A stretch of DNA of 64,000 bases from Phytoactinopolyspora mesophila (GTDB lineage: Bacteria; Actinomycetota; Actinomycetes; Jiangellales; Jiangellaceae), in assembly GCF_010122465.1 (NCBI RefSeq), contig NZ_WLZY01000014.1, positions 1 through 64,000 on the forward strand. Direction: 5' to 3'. A model generated the notes under the pieces. That model ran no database searches and was not told the origin of the DNA. It saw only the letters and a program-made list of their open reading frames with translations. Positions 42,769 to 51,687 of the stretch are shown here, piece by piece. The first letter of the stretch is position 1, and each line of letters opens with the position of its first letter. A program made the translations under genes and the position numbers.

Positions 42769-44616
42769 TTAGTCGCCCCAATCCGCGAAGTTTCCGGATG
42801 CCCACTGCTGAACGGCAGGATCTTGGAGCCACTCGAGGTAGGCGCGCTTGGCGTTGTCGTCCATGTCCTCAAGCGGTTTGATCTTTGGATTTTCCTTTTT
42901 CGTGTCACTCTTGTCGTACTCGATGAACTCGCCGCCGTATCGGTCCTGATAGGTCTTGGGGTTCCCGTCGTACACCGCCACGTAGTCACCCCTGTCGATC
43001 TCGACCGGGACGATAGCGGAGCCACCTGGATTGTTGTACATCTCCGAGACGCGAAAATGCATGTCACCCTCGCGGCGGCCGTGTGCCCATCCGGTGTCGA
43101 CGTTGTACGTGGGCATGTCCTCGGACAGGACCGCCTTGATTCCTCGCGTGGCGAGATCCTTCAGCAGCGCCTTCGGATCCGGCGCTTTGAAGGCTATGTC
43201 TACCGCCGTTTCCATATTCTTGTTCGCTTCTTCGACCTCGATGCCGAGGCCTTCGGCAACGTTGGCGGCGCGGCTCAGGAACCACGTACCGAAGTAGTCG
43301 GCCATGGCCAGAGATAGCGCGTTGGCGTTCTGCTGATTCTCGTTCTCCATGTTGATCGTGCGGCTGACTTGCTCCTCATACTTGTCGCTGAACACCTCGG
43401 ACAGGTGGTTGGCGACATCCTCGTCACGCATCGCTTGCTCGGTGAGGCTGGCCCACCACTCGGCGGGTGCCTCGACGCCGCGGCGGTCGTCCTGCAGGTG
43501 TTCGAAGTATGACGGCACCGGTGAGGTCACGCTGTCGTACACGTCGTCGATGTGCCGTTCGATCAGTTGCCCGAACCATTCCTGGTACGGCTCCTCGGCA
43601 TTCCGGTCCCAGCTGTAGACGTTCTCCAACAAGGTGTAGACACTCTGGTCGGCGAGCCCTTGGTCGAACCGAGCCACCCGGTGGGTGGCGGCATCCATCA
43701 CGTTGATGAACGCATCGTGGACGGTGTCGTCTCGGAATCGGCCGTCGATGCCTTGCATGATGAACGCGGCGTACTCGGCATTCGTGTCGAAGTCCGCGTG
43801 TTCTGGTTCACCGGTGTACCAGGTGGCCGCGGCGACTGGATGACGCGCCAAAGCATTCATGACTGTTGCCATGTCTTCGGGGCTGTTGTGATGGCCCAGG
43901 TTGTCCATCGCGGAGTGCAGGAAGCCCTCGCTCCAGTGGCCGTAGTTCATGAACGTCGCGAATATGGTCCAGCCGGAAGCGCTGCTGTACTCGCGCACAC
44001 CATCCATCCACTCGCTCGAGGTGAAATCGATACGGTGGCTGGCCGTTGCCAAGGCGTAAGAGACCGGCACGAGCTTGCTTTGATCGTATTCGGCCCCCTC
44101 GGGGCCAAGGCCTTCCACGGCGTCGGCGTGGAAGGCTTCGATGGCACCCGGTCCAGCCGCGTTGAAGAAAGCTTCGACGTAGTCCGGATCGCTTCCATGC
44201 TCCTGGAGCAGTTCGTAGGCCTCGGCCGGTATTTCGTCCGACGGATGGTCCACGTCGCCCAGAAGGCGCTCTGCGTCTTCGCGTCCCTGTTCGGCTGCCT
44301 CTTCGGCCGTGTCCCACGTGAGCTCACCCGCGCCTGCCGTGACGGACAACGTGCCATGCTGTTCGGATGCGATGGCAGCGATGTCTCGACGTCGACGCAA
44401 CATCGGGAGCTGATCCCGCACCCACTCCGCCACCTGCTCCAGTTGGGTAAGGTTATGGGTGGAGACTTGGTGGGCGACGAACCTCCCCCGGAAATCGCTC
44501 ACGAACTCCTCAACCGCGTCCGCCGCGTCCGCCGCCTCGCCAATCAGTTTGTCGAGTGCGTCTGGATCAATTCCCACGCTGTTGCCGGTAGAACCGCCGT
44601 CGATCAAGTCCGCCAT
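42769..44616 (-). CDS. large hypothetical protein with WXG/LXG-like N-terminus
   Basis: A 615-residue protein, unrecognised. The N-terminal 110 residues are helical (GIDPDALDKLIGEAADAADAVEEFVSDF, shortened: DALDKLIGEAADAADAVEEF) and resemble the leading helical domain of type VII secretion substrates, followed by a long alpha-helical body (about 120-470) and an acidic C-terminal part containing VPVEIDRGDYVAVYDGNPK. There is no toxin motif that I recognise. The ATG at 44616 has AAAGGA upstream. A longer start (44661) is possible. The lack of a signal peptide fits secretion by a WXG-dependent route. This is inferred. Confidence 0.55.
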   Translation of the reverse strand: MADLIDGGSTGNSVGIDPDALDKLIGEAADAADAVEEFVSDFRGRFVAHQVSTHNLTQLEQVAEWVRDQLPMLRRRRDIAAIASEQHGTLSVTAGAGELTWDTAEEAAEQGREDAERLLGDVDHPSDEIPAEAYELLQEHGSDPDYVEAFFNAAGPGAIEAFHADAVEGLGPEGAEYDQSKLVPVSYALATASHRIDFTSSEWMDGVREYSSASGWTIFATFMNYGHWSEGFLHSAMDNLGHHNSPEDMATVMNALARHPVAAATWYTGEPEHADFDTNAEYAAFIMQGIDGRFRDDTVHDAFINVMDAATHRVARFDQGLADQSVYTLLENVYSWDRNAEEPYQEWFGQLIERHIDDVYDSVTSPVPSYFEHLQDDRRGVEAPAEWWASLTEQAMRDEDVANHLSEVFSDKYEEQVSRTINMENENQQNANALSLAMADYFGTWFLSRAANVAEGLGIEVEEANKNMETAVDIAFKAPDPKALLKDLATRGIKAVLSEDMPTYNVDTGWAHGRREGDMHFRVSEMYNNPGGSAIVPVEIDRGDYVAVYDGNPKTYQDRYGGEFIEYDKSDTKKENPKIKPLEDMDDNAKRAYLEWLQDPAVQQWASGNFADWGD

Positions 44617-44835
44617 TTTCTGCGTTCCTTTGAAGGTATGAGTTCGCAGAAAGAGCCTCATCCGAAACCTGTGCGGCAGTCAAGTAGCACGTCGAGCCAT
44701 CGTTGTGCAGACAGTCGGTGGCAAGGGGCGCGCGCCGGTCTTCGCCCTCGATGGTGCTACGTTTGATCGCGTTTGGGCGGCCCAACCGAAGTCTTGCCTC
44801 GTGCCCAGCTGTTCACCTTCGTAGGAGGTTTGCCC

Positions 44836-45351
44836 GTGAGCGTCGAGTCCCAGCACGTCGTCGTCATGGGTGTGTCCGGATCGGGGAAGACGACCGTCGC
44901 CAAGAGGCTGGCGAAGCAGCTCGCCTGGCCCTACGCCGAGGGCGACGACTTCCACCCCGAGGCCAACGTGAGCAAGATGGCGGCCGGTCAGCCGCTCGCC
45001 GACCAGGACCGGTGGCCGTGGCTGCGCAGCATCGCGGCGTGGATGTCCGCCCAAGCAGCTGACGGGCGCAACACCGTGGTCACGTGCTCGGCGCTGCGAC
45101 GCGCCTACCGGGACGTGCTGCGTGAGGCCGACGGCCAGGTGCGCTTCGTGTACCTCTCGGGTGACGTCGACCTGATCGCGGAGCGGATCGGTTACCGCAA
45201 AGGGCACTTCATGCCGACGTCGCTCCTGACGTCCCAGTTCGAGACGCTCGAGCCGCTCGAGCCGGACGAGGATGGTTTCGCTGTCGACGTTTCGCCGGGT
45301 CCGGAACAGGTGGCGGACAACGTCATCAAGCAGTTGTCCGCGACCGCCTGA
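44836..45351 (+). CDS. gntK: gluconokinase
   Basis: A 171-residue gluconate kinase, making 6-phosphogluconate from gluconate and ATP. The P-loop is VVMGVSGSGKTTVAKRLA (the GSGKTT motif), followed by AEGDDFHPEANVSKMAAGQPL, TCSALRRAYRDVLR, and the HFMPTSLLTSQFETLEPL block that shapes the gluconate site. The GTG at 44836 is preceded by AGGAGGT with seven bases spacing, which fixes the start. It is followed 47 bases later by the 6-phosphogluconate dehydrogenase gene, forming a gluconate-to-pentose-phosphate operon. Confidence 0.9.
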   Translation: MSVESQHVVVMGVSGSGKTTVAKRLAKQLAWPYAEGDDFHPEANVSKMAAGQPLADQDRWPWLRSIAAWMSAQAADGRNTVVTCSALRRAYRDVLREADGQVRFVYLSGDVDLIAERIGYRKGHFMPTSLLTSQFETLEPLEPDEDGFAVDVSPGPEQVADNVIKQLSATA

Positions 45352-45398
45352 CCGCAACTAGCGTTGGTACCACCAGCGCTGGCATACGAGGAGTGAGC

Positions 45399-46841
45399 AT
45401 GGCTGATGAGCAGCGCGCCGACGTCGCGGTCACCGGGCTGGCCACCATGGGCCGGAATCTGGCTCGCAACCTGGCCCGCAACGGCTATCGAGTTGCCGTC
45501 CACAACCGCAGCGCCCAGCGCACCGACGCCCTGGTCGATGAGTTCGGCAACGAGGGCACCTTCCTTCCGGCGAAGAGCCTGGACGAACTCGTCGCCGCAC
45601 TGGAGCGGCCGCGCCGCGTGATCGTCATGGTGCAGGCCGGCGAGCCCACGGACGCCGTGATCGACCAGCTGAGCTCGTTGCTGGACACCGGTGACGTCAT
45701 CGTCGACGCCGGCAATGCCCACTACGAAGACACCCGGCGGCGCGAGAGCCGGCTTCGCGAGGCAGGCATCAACTTCGTCGGCACCGGCGTCTCCGGGGGC
45801 GAAGAGGGTGCTTTGAACGGCCCCAGCATCATGCCCGGAGGCAGCGAGGAAGCCTACGAGGCCCTGCGGCCGATGTTCGAGAAGATCGCCGCCGACGTTG
45901 ATGGCACACCGTGCTGCGCGTACGTCGGGCCCGACGGTGCCGGGCATTTCGTGAAGATGCTTCACAACGGCATCGAATACGCCGACATGCAGCTCATCGC
46001 TGAGTCGTACGACCTGTTGCGGCAAGGACTCGAGATGTCTCCGGCCGAGGTCGGAGAGGTTTTCACCGGCTGGAACAACGGCGATCTCGAGTCGTTTCTG
46101 GTCGAGATCACCGCCGAGGTGCTTGGCCACGTGGACACGAGTACGGGGCAACCTTTCATCGACGTCGTTCTCGACCAGGCCGGGCAGAAGGGAACCGGGC
46201 GGTGGACCGTGATCTCGGCGCTGGAGCTCGGGGTGCCGGTGAGCGGGATGGCCGAGGCAGTGTTCGCCCGCGGGTTGTCGAGCGATATCGCCCGCCGGGA
46301 AGCGGCCCGAGAGACTTTGCCCGGACCGTCGCCGTTGGCTGCCGTTGAGGACCGCCAGCAGTTCGTGGACGACGTCCGTGACGCCCTGTATGCGTCCAAG
46401 CTCGTCGCGTACGCGCAGGGCTTCGACACCATCCGGGCGGCCAGCGACGAGTACGGCTGGGATGTCGATCTGGGCCAGATGGCCACGATCTGGCGCGGCG
46501 GCTGCATCATCCGGGCGCGTTTTCTCGACCGGGTCCGTGAGGCCTACGATCGCGATCCCGCGCTGCCCTCGCTGCTGGTGGACGACTACTTCCGGCAAGC
46601 GTTGGCCGACGGGCAGGCGGGCTGGCGCCGAGTGGTGTCCACGGCGGCTCAGCTCGGTGTTCCGGCGCCCGGGTTCAGCAGTGCCCTCGCCTACTACGAC
46701 GGGCTGCGGGCGCCGAGGCTGCCTGCCGCGTTGATTCAGGGCCAGCGCGACCTGTTCGGTGCCCACACCTACAAGCGAACCGACCGGCCGGGGACCTTCC
46801 ACGTGGACTGGTCCGGCGACCGCACCGAGCAAGAGCGCTGA
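45399..46841 (+). CDS. gnd: 6-phosphogluconate dehydrogenase, NADP-dependent, decarboxylating
   Basis: A 480-residue dehydrogenase that converts 6-phosphogluconate to ribulose 5-phosphate with NADPH. The nucleotide-binding N-terminus (TGLATMGRNLARNLARNG) is followed by the substrate loop GTGVSGGEEGALNGPSIMPGG and GAGHFVKMLHNGIEY with the catalytic lysine, and the C-terminal GTGRWTVISALELGVPV and RAPRLPAALIQGQRDLFG. The ATG at 45399 has GAGGAG upstream. It acts directly after gluconokinase. The end is near the 127-bp palindromic element. Confidence 0.92.
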   Translation: MADEQRADVAVTGLATMGRNLARNLARNGYRVAVHNRSAQRTDALVDEFGNEGTFLPAKSLDELVAALERPRRVIVMVQAGEPTDAVIDQLSSLLDTGDVIVDAGNAHYEDTRRRESRLREAGINFVGTGVSGGEEGALNGPSIMPGGSEEAYEALRPMFEKIAADVDGTPCCAYVGPDGAGHFVKMLHNGIEYADMQLIAESYDLLRQGLEMSPAEVGEVFTGWNNGDLESFLVEITAEVLGHVDTSTGQPFIDVVLDQAGQKGTGRWTVISALELGVPVSGMAEAVFARGLSSDIARREAARETLPGPSPLAAVEDRQQFVDDVRDALYASKLVAYAQGFDTIRAASDEYGWDVDLGQMATIWRGGCIIRARFLDRVREAYDRDPALPSLLVDDYFRQALADGQAGWRRVVSTAAQLGVPAPGFSSALAYYDGLRAPRLPAALIQGQRDLFGAHTYKRTDRPGTFHVDWSGDRTEQER

Positions 46842-46851
46842 CCCAGTCCGC

Positions 46852-46978
46852 CCCCGTGATCATGAGCGGCTTTCTGCTGTGTATCGGTGATCGTCAGTGC
46901 GCTGTGGTCGTGGGACTGCAACCACAGCGTACTGACGATCACCTAACTCGCAGCGAGAATCCGCTCACGATCACGGGG
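46852..46978. repeat. nested 127-bp palindromic element between gnd and the GH31 gene
   Basis: The outer arms CCCCGTGATCATGAGCGG (46852-46869) and their inverse (46961-46978) match at 17 of 18 positions. The inner 23-base arms (46886-46908 and 46921-46943) match at 22 of 23 and are separated by 12 bases. The right outer arm overlaps the stop codon of the GH31 gene (46971-46973). The element lies between convergent genes. Confidence 0.78.
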
Positions 46979-49211
46979 TGAAGGCGGGGTGTAGCTCGGG
47001 CCACCTCGTGGCGCGGCAGTACACCGGAACCTCCTCGATCGGCACATCCCGGGTCACGACCTTCCCGCCGCTGAGGTGGGCGCCGCTCCAGACGTCGACC
47101 CACTCTCCCGGCGGCACGTATGCGTCCCAGGTCTTCGCGCCAGGTTCTATGACCGGCGCCACCAGGAGGTCGTCGCCCAGCAGGTACTGATGGGGATGCG
47201 ACCACGCCGCTTCGTCGCCGGGATGATCGAAGAACAGTCCACGCATCAGCGGGGGACCCCCGGCGACGGCGCGTGCCGCCTGTTCGGACAGATACGGCAC
47301 CAGCCGCTCACGCAGCTGCGCGTAACGGCGGAAAACCGGGATGACCCGCTCGTCGCCGGTCTGCTCGGCCACGTTCCACGGTGTGCGGTCCCGCCAGGGG
47401 CGGCGGTGGTGGTTGAACTCGGAGTGGTACTGCATGATTGGCATGAAGCACGACGCGGCCGCGGCTCGCAGATACAGCTCGGCGTCGGGCACGTCGCCGG
47501 AGAAACCGGCCAGGTCCCAGCCCCAGTAGACGATTCCGCAGGCCGACGCGGTGATGCCTGCCGTCACGGCGGAACGTAGCCCTTCCCAGGTCGAATCCTC
47601 ATCTCCGGCCCAGAACGCGCCGTGGGCTTGCGAGCCGGTGAATCCGGCGCGGCTGAACGTCACCGGCGCCTTTCCGCAGGATCGCAGCAAATCGCCGTAG
47701 GCGCGGGCATAGTGCACCGGGAAGAGATTGTTGCCGGCGTCGCCGGGGACGGGGCCGTCGGTATCCGCAAGTCCGTGCCGCAGGTCGTGGCCCCAGGCGT
47801 GCTCGCCACCGTCGGTCTTGAACCCGTCGATGCCCAGTTCTTCGACGAGGTAGCGGCGTTTCTCCGTCCACCACGACCGAGCCCGCTCGGAGGCGAGATC
47901 GGGCATCAGCGCGAGCGGGAACCACCAGCCGCGGTTGCGGTACGGCCGGCCGTCGGACTCGGTGACCACCAGACCGTTCTCAACGGCCGCGCGAGCGTCG
48001 GCGGCGAGTTGCCCGGTCGGGTGCGGGCGCATCTTCAGCAGCGGGATCTGCCACAGCAGCACCTTGATGTCCCGGTTGTGCAACTCGTCGACCATGCCCA
48101 CCGGATCTGGCCAGGCGCCGTCGGGCGGGAACCGGAAGTCGGCCAGCCGGTGCGGCGAGCCGTCCTCGTTGACGTCGTACTGCGCGTCGCGGAACGCGGT
48201 GAAGGTGGATTCGTCGCTCCAGGCCTCGATGACGAGCGCACCCACCGGGATGTCGTGCTCGCGGTGGGCGTCCATCTCGGCCATGACTCGCGCTTGCGTG
48301 TTCCATTCGTTTCCACTGGCCCAGAGCCGGAACACCCAGTCCGGTAGAAGTTCCGGGCGCCCGGCATCGTCGAGGAAGGCGTTGAGTATCTCGGTCGGGC
48401 TGCCTTGGTAGATCTCGACGGCGAGTTCCTTGTCGCCACCCAGCTCGGCTTCGATCACCAGCCGGCCGGGCTCTGATGCGGCGACGTCGTACCAGGTGCG
48501 GCGTGACGTGCGGACGTGGAACCCCCAGGAGTGCTCCCCGATCACCATGGCGAACGGCATCGGCAGGTAGGTGCGTCCGTGTGCGCCCTGCTGCTTGTAC
48601 TGCTCGAAGACGACGGCGTCGAGTATCTGGCCGTGCTGGTCGACGTGGTCGTAACGCTCGCCGAACCCGACGACGCGGTCACCCGGGGCCAGCGGCAGGC
48701 TGAACCGGACCCGGCGCGGCCCTTCGGGCCCCACGAGCCACCGCACCCCCTGATGATCATGAACACTTGGTGACCGTATGGGTCCAGAAGTGTTCATGAT
48801 CAAGGAGCCAGCGTCGTCCCGCCACTCGGCCGCGGCCACGTCGTACCAGCGTGTCGTGCGACGACGGCCGTCGTCATAGTGGGCGACGAACCGGTACCGG
48901 TAGGTCACGCCCGCTTTGAGCGCCGGTGTCTGGACCGACCAGAACTGCCGGTCGGCCAGTGATCTGGCTTGCGCGGCTGCCAGGTGCCCGCCGTCGGCCG
49001 TCGTATCGGAGTCTTCGCCGTCGTCCGGCGCGCGCAGGTCCCAGGTCTCGGCCCGTTCGCCGTCCGTCCACTCACATTGCACCGCGTCAACCCCAGCCGA
49101 GACGCGGACCCGCAGCTCACAACTCTCGCCGGCCACCGGCTCGGCGGGCACCCGCTGGTCGCCGGTGGTGGCGTACGGGTGCCCGGAGCCGTACGGGCGA
49201 TGCCGGATCAC
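46971..49211 (-). CDS. glycoside hydrolase family 31 (alpha-glucosidase-type)
   Basis: A 746-residue GH31 enzyme that removes terminal alpha-glucose or alpha-xylose residues. An N-terminal beta-sandwich (about 1-250) is followed by a TIM barrel with the nucleophile in DGFKTDGGEH (D467) and the acid/base in FWAGDEDSTW (D537), and C-terminal sheet domains. The GTG start overlaps the GH15-like gene by four bases (GTGA). Residues 137-153 are encoded by an in-frame palindromic insertion (48754-48802). The predicted cytoplasmic location, with no signal peptide, fits hydrolysis of sugars imported by the adjacent ABC transporter. Confidence 0.87.
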   Translation of the reverse strand: MIRHRPYGSGHPYATTGDQRVPAEPVAGESCELRVRVSAGVDAVQCEWTDGERAETWDLRAPDDGEDSDTTADGGHLAAAQARSLADRQFWSVQTPALKAGVTYRYRFVAHYDDGRRRTTRWYDVAAAEWRDDAGSLIMNTSGPIRSPSVHDHQGVRWLVGPEGPRRVRFSLPLAPGDRVVGFGERYDHVDQHGQILDAVVFEQYKQQGAHGRTYLPMPFAMVIGEHSWGFHVRTSRRTWYDVAASEPGRLVIEAELGGDKELAVEIYQGSPTEILNAFLDDAGRPELLPDWVFRLWASGNEWNTQARVMAEMDAHREHDIPVGALVIEAWSDESTFTAFRDAQYDVNEDGSPHRLADFRFPPDGAWPDPVGMVDELHNRDIKVLLWQIPLLKMRPHPTGQLAADARAAVENGLVVTESDGRPYRNRGWWFPLALMPDLASERARSWWTEKRRYLVEELGIDGFKTDGGEHAWGHDLRHGLADTDGPVPGDAGNNLFPVHYARAYGDLLRSCGKAPVTFSRAGFTGSQAHGAFWAGDEDSTWEGLRSAVTAGITASACGIVYWGWDLAGFSGDVPDAELYLRAAAASCFMPIMQYHSEFNHHRRPWRDRTPWNVAEQTGDERVIPVFRRYAQLRERLVPYLSEQAARAVAGGPPLMRGLFFDHPGDEAAWSHPHQYLLGDDLLVAPVIEPGAKTWDAYVPPGEWVDVWSGAHLSGGKVVTRDVPIEEVPVYCRATRWPELHPAFTP
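48754..48802. repeat. palindromic element inserted in frame in the GH31 gene
   Basis: TGATCATGAACACTT (48754-48768) is repeated in perfect inverse at 48788-48802 with a 19-base centre. It shares the TGATCATG core of the intergenic elements. The reading frame passes straight through, adding about 17 residues in a variable loop of the N-terminal domain. Confidence 0.75.
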
Positions 49212-50347
49212 GACGCAGCCCCAGCGCTGCCGTTGCCGGCCACGCCCAGTTCGGTGGCGAGGACGAGATACATTCCGTGCGACCACAACAGCGGCGTCGC
49301 GACCGTGCCCCAGCGGTCGATCCATTCCTGGCGGTAGTCCGGCGCGAGTAGGTGATGGTCCACCTGTTCAGGCAGTTCGCCGTCGTCGGTTGCCTGCTCC
49401 GCGACCCAGCGCAAGCACTCCAGAGCCGCCTCCCGGCGGCCGGCGACGGCGTGGTTCCACCCGAGGAACGCGGTCAGCAGCGGCCACTGCCCACCGCCGT
49501 AGAACGTGTCCGCGGCGTAGCGGTGCACGCCTCCGTTCACACACAGCTGGTCCTCGACCGCCCGTACCGTGGCTTCGGCGGTCGCACTGGTGCGTGACAC
49601 CAGCCCGAACGGTTCCACACAGGCCAGCAGGCTGGCGTCGACATCGGTCGTGCCGATCCACTTCGTCAGGTGTCCGTCCGCGACCCCCTCGGCGGTGAGC
49701 GAGCCGATGCCGTCGAGTGCCTCGGCCGCGGCGGCCCGCTCGGCGTCGCTCAGCGCGTCCATCAGGGCTGGATTGCTGGTCGCCGCCCGTAGGCCCGCGT
49801 GGATGGAGCCGAGCGTCGACAAGTGCCGGTGCTCGTCGTGCTCCTCCCACCAGTCGTAACAGGGCCGATCCCAGAAAGCGTTCAGGTAACGGACCGCGGT
49901 GGCGGTGCCCTTCTGTATATAGGCGTCGTCGGTTCCGGGTGCCTCTCCGTGCCGTCGTAGGTGTTCGCTGACGGCCCATAGCCAGGTCCCGTAGCCGTCG
50001 AGCTGGAAGTCCCACCACGGATCGCTGCCGAGCCCACCGTCGAACGTGTACCGGGTCGGCAGCAGCTCCGCCGCGGGAACATGCTCGCCCCGTTCTGCCC
50101 GGGCGATCAGGCCGTCCACGTGCCCGGTACGGTCGGACAGCACCCGGGCGCACCATGTGTGAAACGCCCCGGCGCTGGCCGCGTCCCCGTACCGGCTCAC
50201 CCCCTCGGCGATGAACGCGCCGTCACGGAACCAGCAATAGCCCCGGTAGGCGCTGAACGCCGGACTGGCCGGGTAGGCGCCCGACGGTGTCTGGTTGCTG
50301 GTGATCACGCGGTGGCTCCGTTGAGCCAGCGCCTCGAGGTCGATCAA
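49208..50347 (-). CDS. glycoside hydrolase family 15-like protein
   Basis: A 379-residue (alpha/alpha)6-barrel protein of the glucoamylase (GH15) group. Typical parts are YRGYCWFRDGAFIAEGVSRY, the DGGLGSDPWWDFQLDGYGTW segment and GGVHRYAADTFYGGGQWPLLTAFL with FLGWNHAVAG. It should release glucose from alpha-linked oligosaccharides, possibly isomalto-type, given the neighbours. It is shorter than most GH15 enzymes because it lacks the N-terminal sandwich. The TTG start is preceded by AGGAGA six bases away. It is translated with the GH31 gene by a four-base overlap. It has no signal peptide, so it acts inside the cell. Confidence 0.82.
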   Translation of the reverse strand: MIDLEALAQRSHRVITSNQTPSGAYPASPAFSAYRGYCWFRDGAFIAEGVSRYGDAASAGAFHTWCARVLSDRTGHVDGLIARAERGEHVPAAELLPTRYTFDGGLGSDPWWDFQLDGYGTWLWAVSEHLRRHGEAPGTDDAYIQKGTATAVRYLNAFWDRPCYDWWEEHDEHRHLSTLGSIHAGLRAATSNPALMDALSDAERAAAAEALDGIGSLTAEGVADGHLTKWIGTTDVDASLLACVEPFGLVSRTSATAEATVRAVEDQLCVNGGVHRYAADTFYGGGQWPLLTAFLGWNHAVAGRREAALECLRWVAEQATDDGELPEQVDHHLLAPDYRQEWIDRWGTVATPLLWSHGMYLVLATELGVAGNGSAGAAS

Positions 50348-50391
50348 CTTGTTTCTCCTGTTCAGTCACGCGGCTTCTGTCCCGGCGCGGT

Positions 50392-51645
50392 TCAGTTGAG
50401 CAGCGCGTTAACCCGGTCAGCGGCGTCGGCGACGGCGTCCTCGACGCTCTTGCGTCCTGCCGCGGCCTCGCCCAGTTCCTCTGTGACGGCATCCTGCATC
50501 TCCTGCTGGCTGGCGATCACCGGCGGAAGGACGGTCTCTTCGAGCGCATCGAACACCGCCTGCCGGTTGGCCGGCGGGGACTGGTCGAGGTAGGGCGCGA
50601 GTTTGTCCGTGTCGGCGATCGGTGGAAGCTCCCATCCGGCCTCCAGCCGTGTGTCCACCATGACGTCGGACGAGGTGAGGAACTCGAGCCACTTCTGGGC
50701 TTCCTCCGGGTGGTCGCTGCCGGCGCTGACGACGACACCGTTGGTGAACATGGCGCTGGCCTGGGTGACGTTGCCTGGCTCGACGACGATGTCCCATTCG
50801 AACGGCAGATCGGACAACGGCCCGAACATCCAGATGCCGGTGTGCCACATGGCGAGCTTGCCGTCCCGGAACAGGTCGGTGTCGAAGTCCGGGGTGCCCG
50901 CGCCTTCGGCTTCGGTCGGCATAACCGAACCGGGCTTGTCGACCAGCCAGCTGGCCGCTTCCAGTCCCTCCGGGCCGTCGAAGGCGACCGCCGAGCCGTC
51001 GTCGGTCAGGAACTGACCGCCGGCCTGGGCCAGTGCCTTGTAGAACTCGTGGAACGTGGCGGGCTGGTAGCTGCCGAAGACGCCTTCGTCAGTGTCGGTG
51101 AGTGCTTCGGCCGCGGCCATCTCGTCTTCCCACGTCCAGTCGGAGGTGGGTTCGTCGAGTCCGGCCTCGGCGAACAGGTCCTTGTTGTAGAAGAGGACGA
51201 CGTCGGAGAAGGACTCGGGTAGGCCCACCTGGGCGCCGTCGTACTGGAACGCTTCCAGCAGCGACGGGGTGTAGGCGCCTTCGTTGACGCCACTGAGTTC
51301 CGCGAGCGCGCCGGACTCGGCATAGGTGATGAAGTTCTCGTAGTTCAGCTCGAACGCGTCGGCCTCGGTGTTGCCGGCCACGGCGGTCTGCAACTTGGTG
51401 AAGTAATCGTCGTAGGGCGTGGTCTCGACCACGACCCTGATGTCCGGGTTCTCTTCCTCGAACGCATCCACGATCGCGGCGAGATTCTCCTCGTTGCCGC
51501 CGTTGGACGAGAACTCCATGTAGTGGATCGTGACTTCGTCCTCGTCGTCGCTCGACGACGACGAGGTGGCCGAACCTTGCGAGCAGGCCGCGAGCACCAG
51601 CGCACTGGCCGCGGCGGCGACGCCGATGCTGATATGACGTCTCAT
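50392..51645 (-). CDS. ABC transporter sugar-binding lipoprotein
   Basis: A 417-residue extracellular solute-binding protein of the sugar (family 1) type. A signal peptide with lipobox LAAC (cysteine at residue 21) is followed by a Ser-rich linker and a two-lobe fold (ITYAESGALAELSGVNEGAY, LPESFSDVVLFYNKDLF, AMWHTGIWMFGPLSDL). It binds the oligosaccharide outside and passes it to the two permeases encoded upstream. The start at 51645 is preceded by GGAGGAGTCA. It is the fourth gene of the alpha-glucoside operon. Confidence 0.87.
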   Translation of the reverse strand: MRRHISIGVAAAASALVLAACSQGSATSSSSSDDEDEVTIHYMEFSSNGGNEENLAAIVDAFEEENPDIRVVVETTPYDDYFTKLQTAVAGNTEADAFELNYENFITYAESGALAELSGVNEGAYTPSLLEAFQYDGAQVGLPESFSDVVLFYNKDLFAEAGLDEPTSDWTWEDEMAAAEALTDTDEGVFGSYQPATFHEFYKALAQAGGQFLTDDGSAVAFDGPEGLEAASWLVDKPGSVMPTEAEGAGTPDFDTDLFRDGKLAMWHTGIWMFGPLSDLPFEWDIVVEPGNVTQASAMFTNGVVVSAGSDHPEEAQKWLEFLTSSDVMVDTRLEAGWELPPIADTDKLAPYLDQSPPANRQAVFDALEETVLPPVIASQQEMQDAVTEELGEAAAGRKSVEDAVADAADRVNALLN

Positions 51646-51687
51646 TGACTCCTCCAACTGTTTCGGGTGGCAGCCGGCGCTACCGGG

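Noticed and set aside
45192-46832. 546-codon minus-strand frame antisense to gntK-gnd
   Set aside because: Both plus-strand genes are fully conserved and the antisense product has no recognisable domain.
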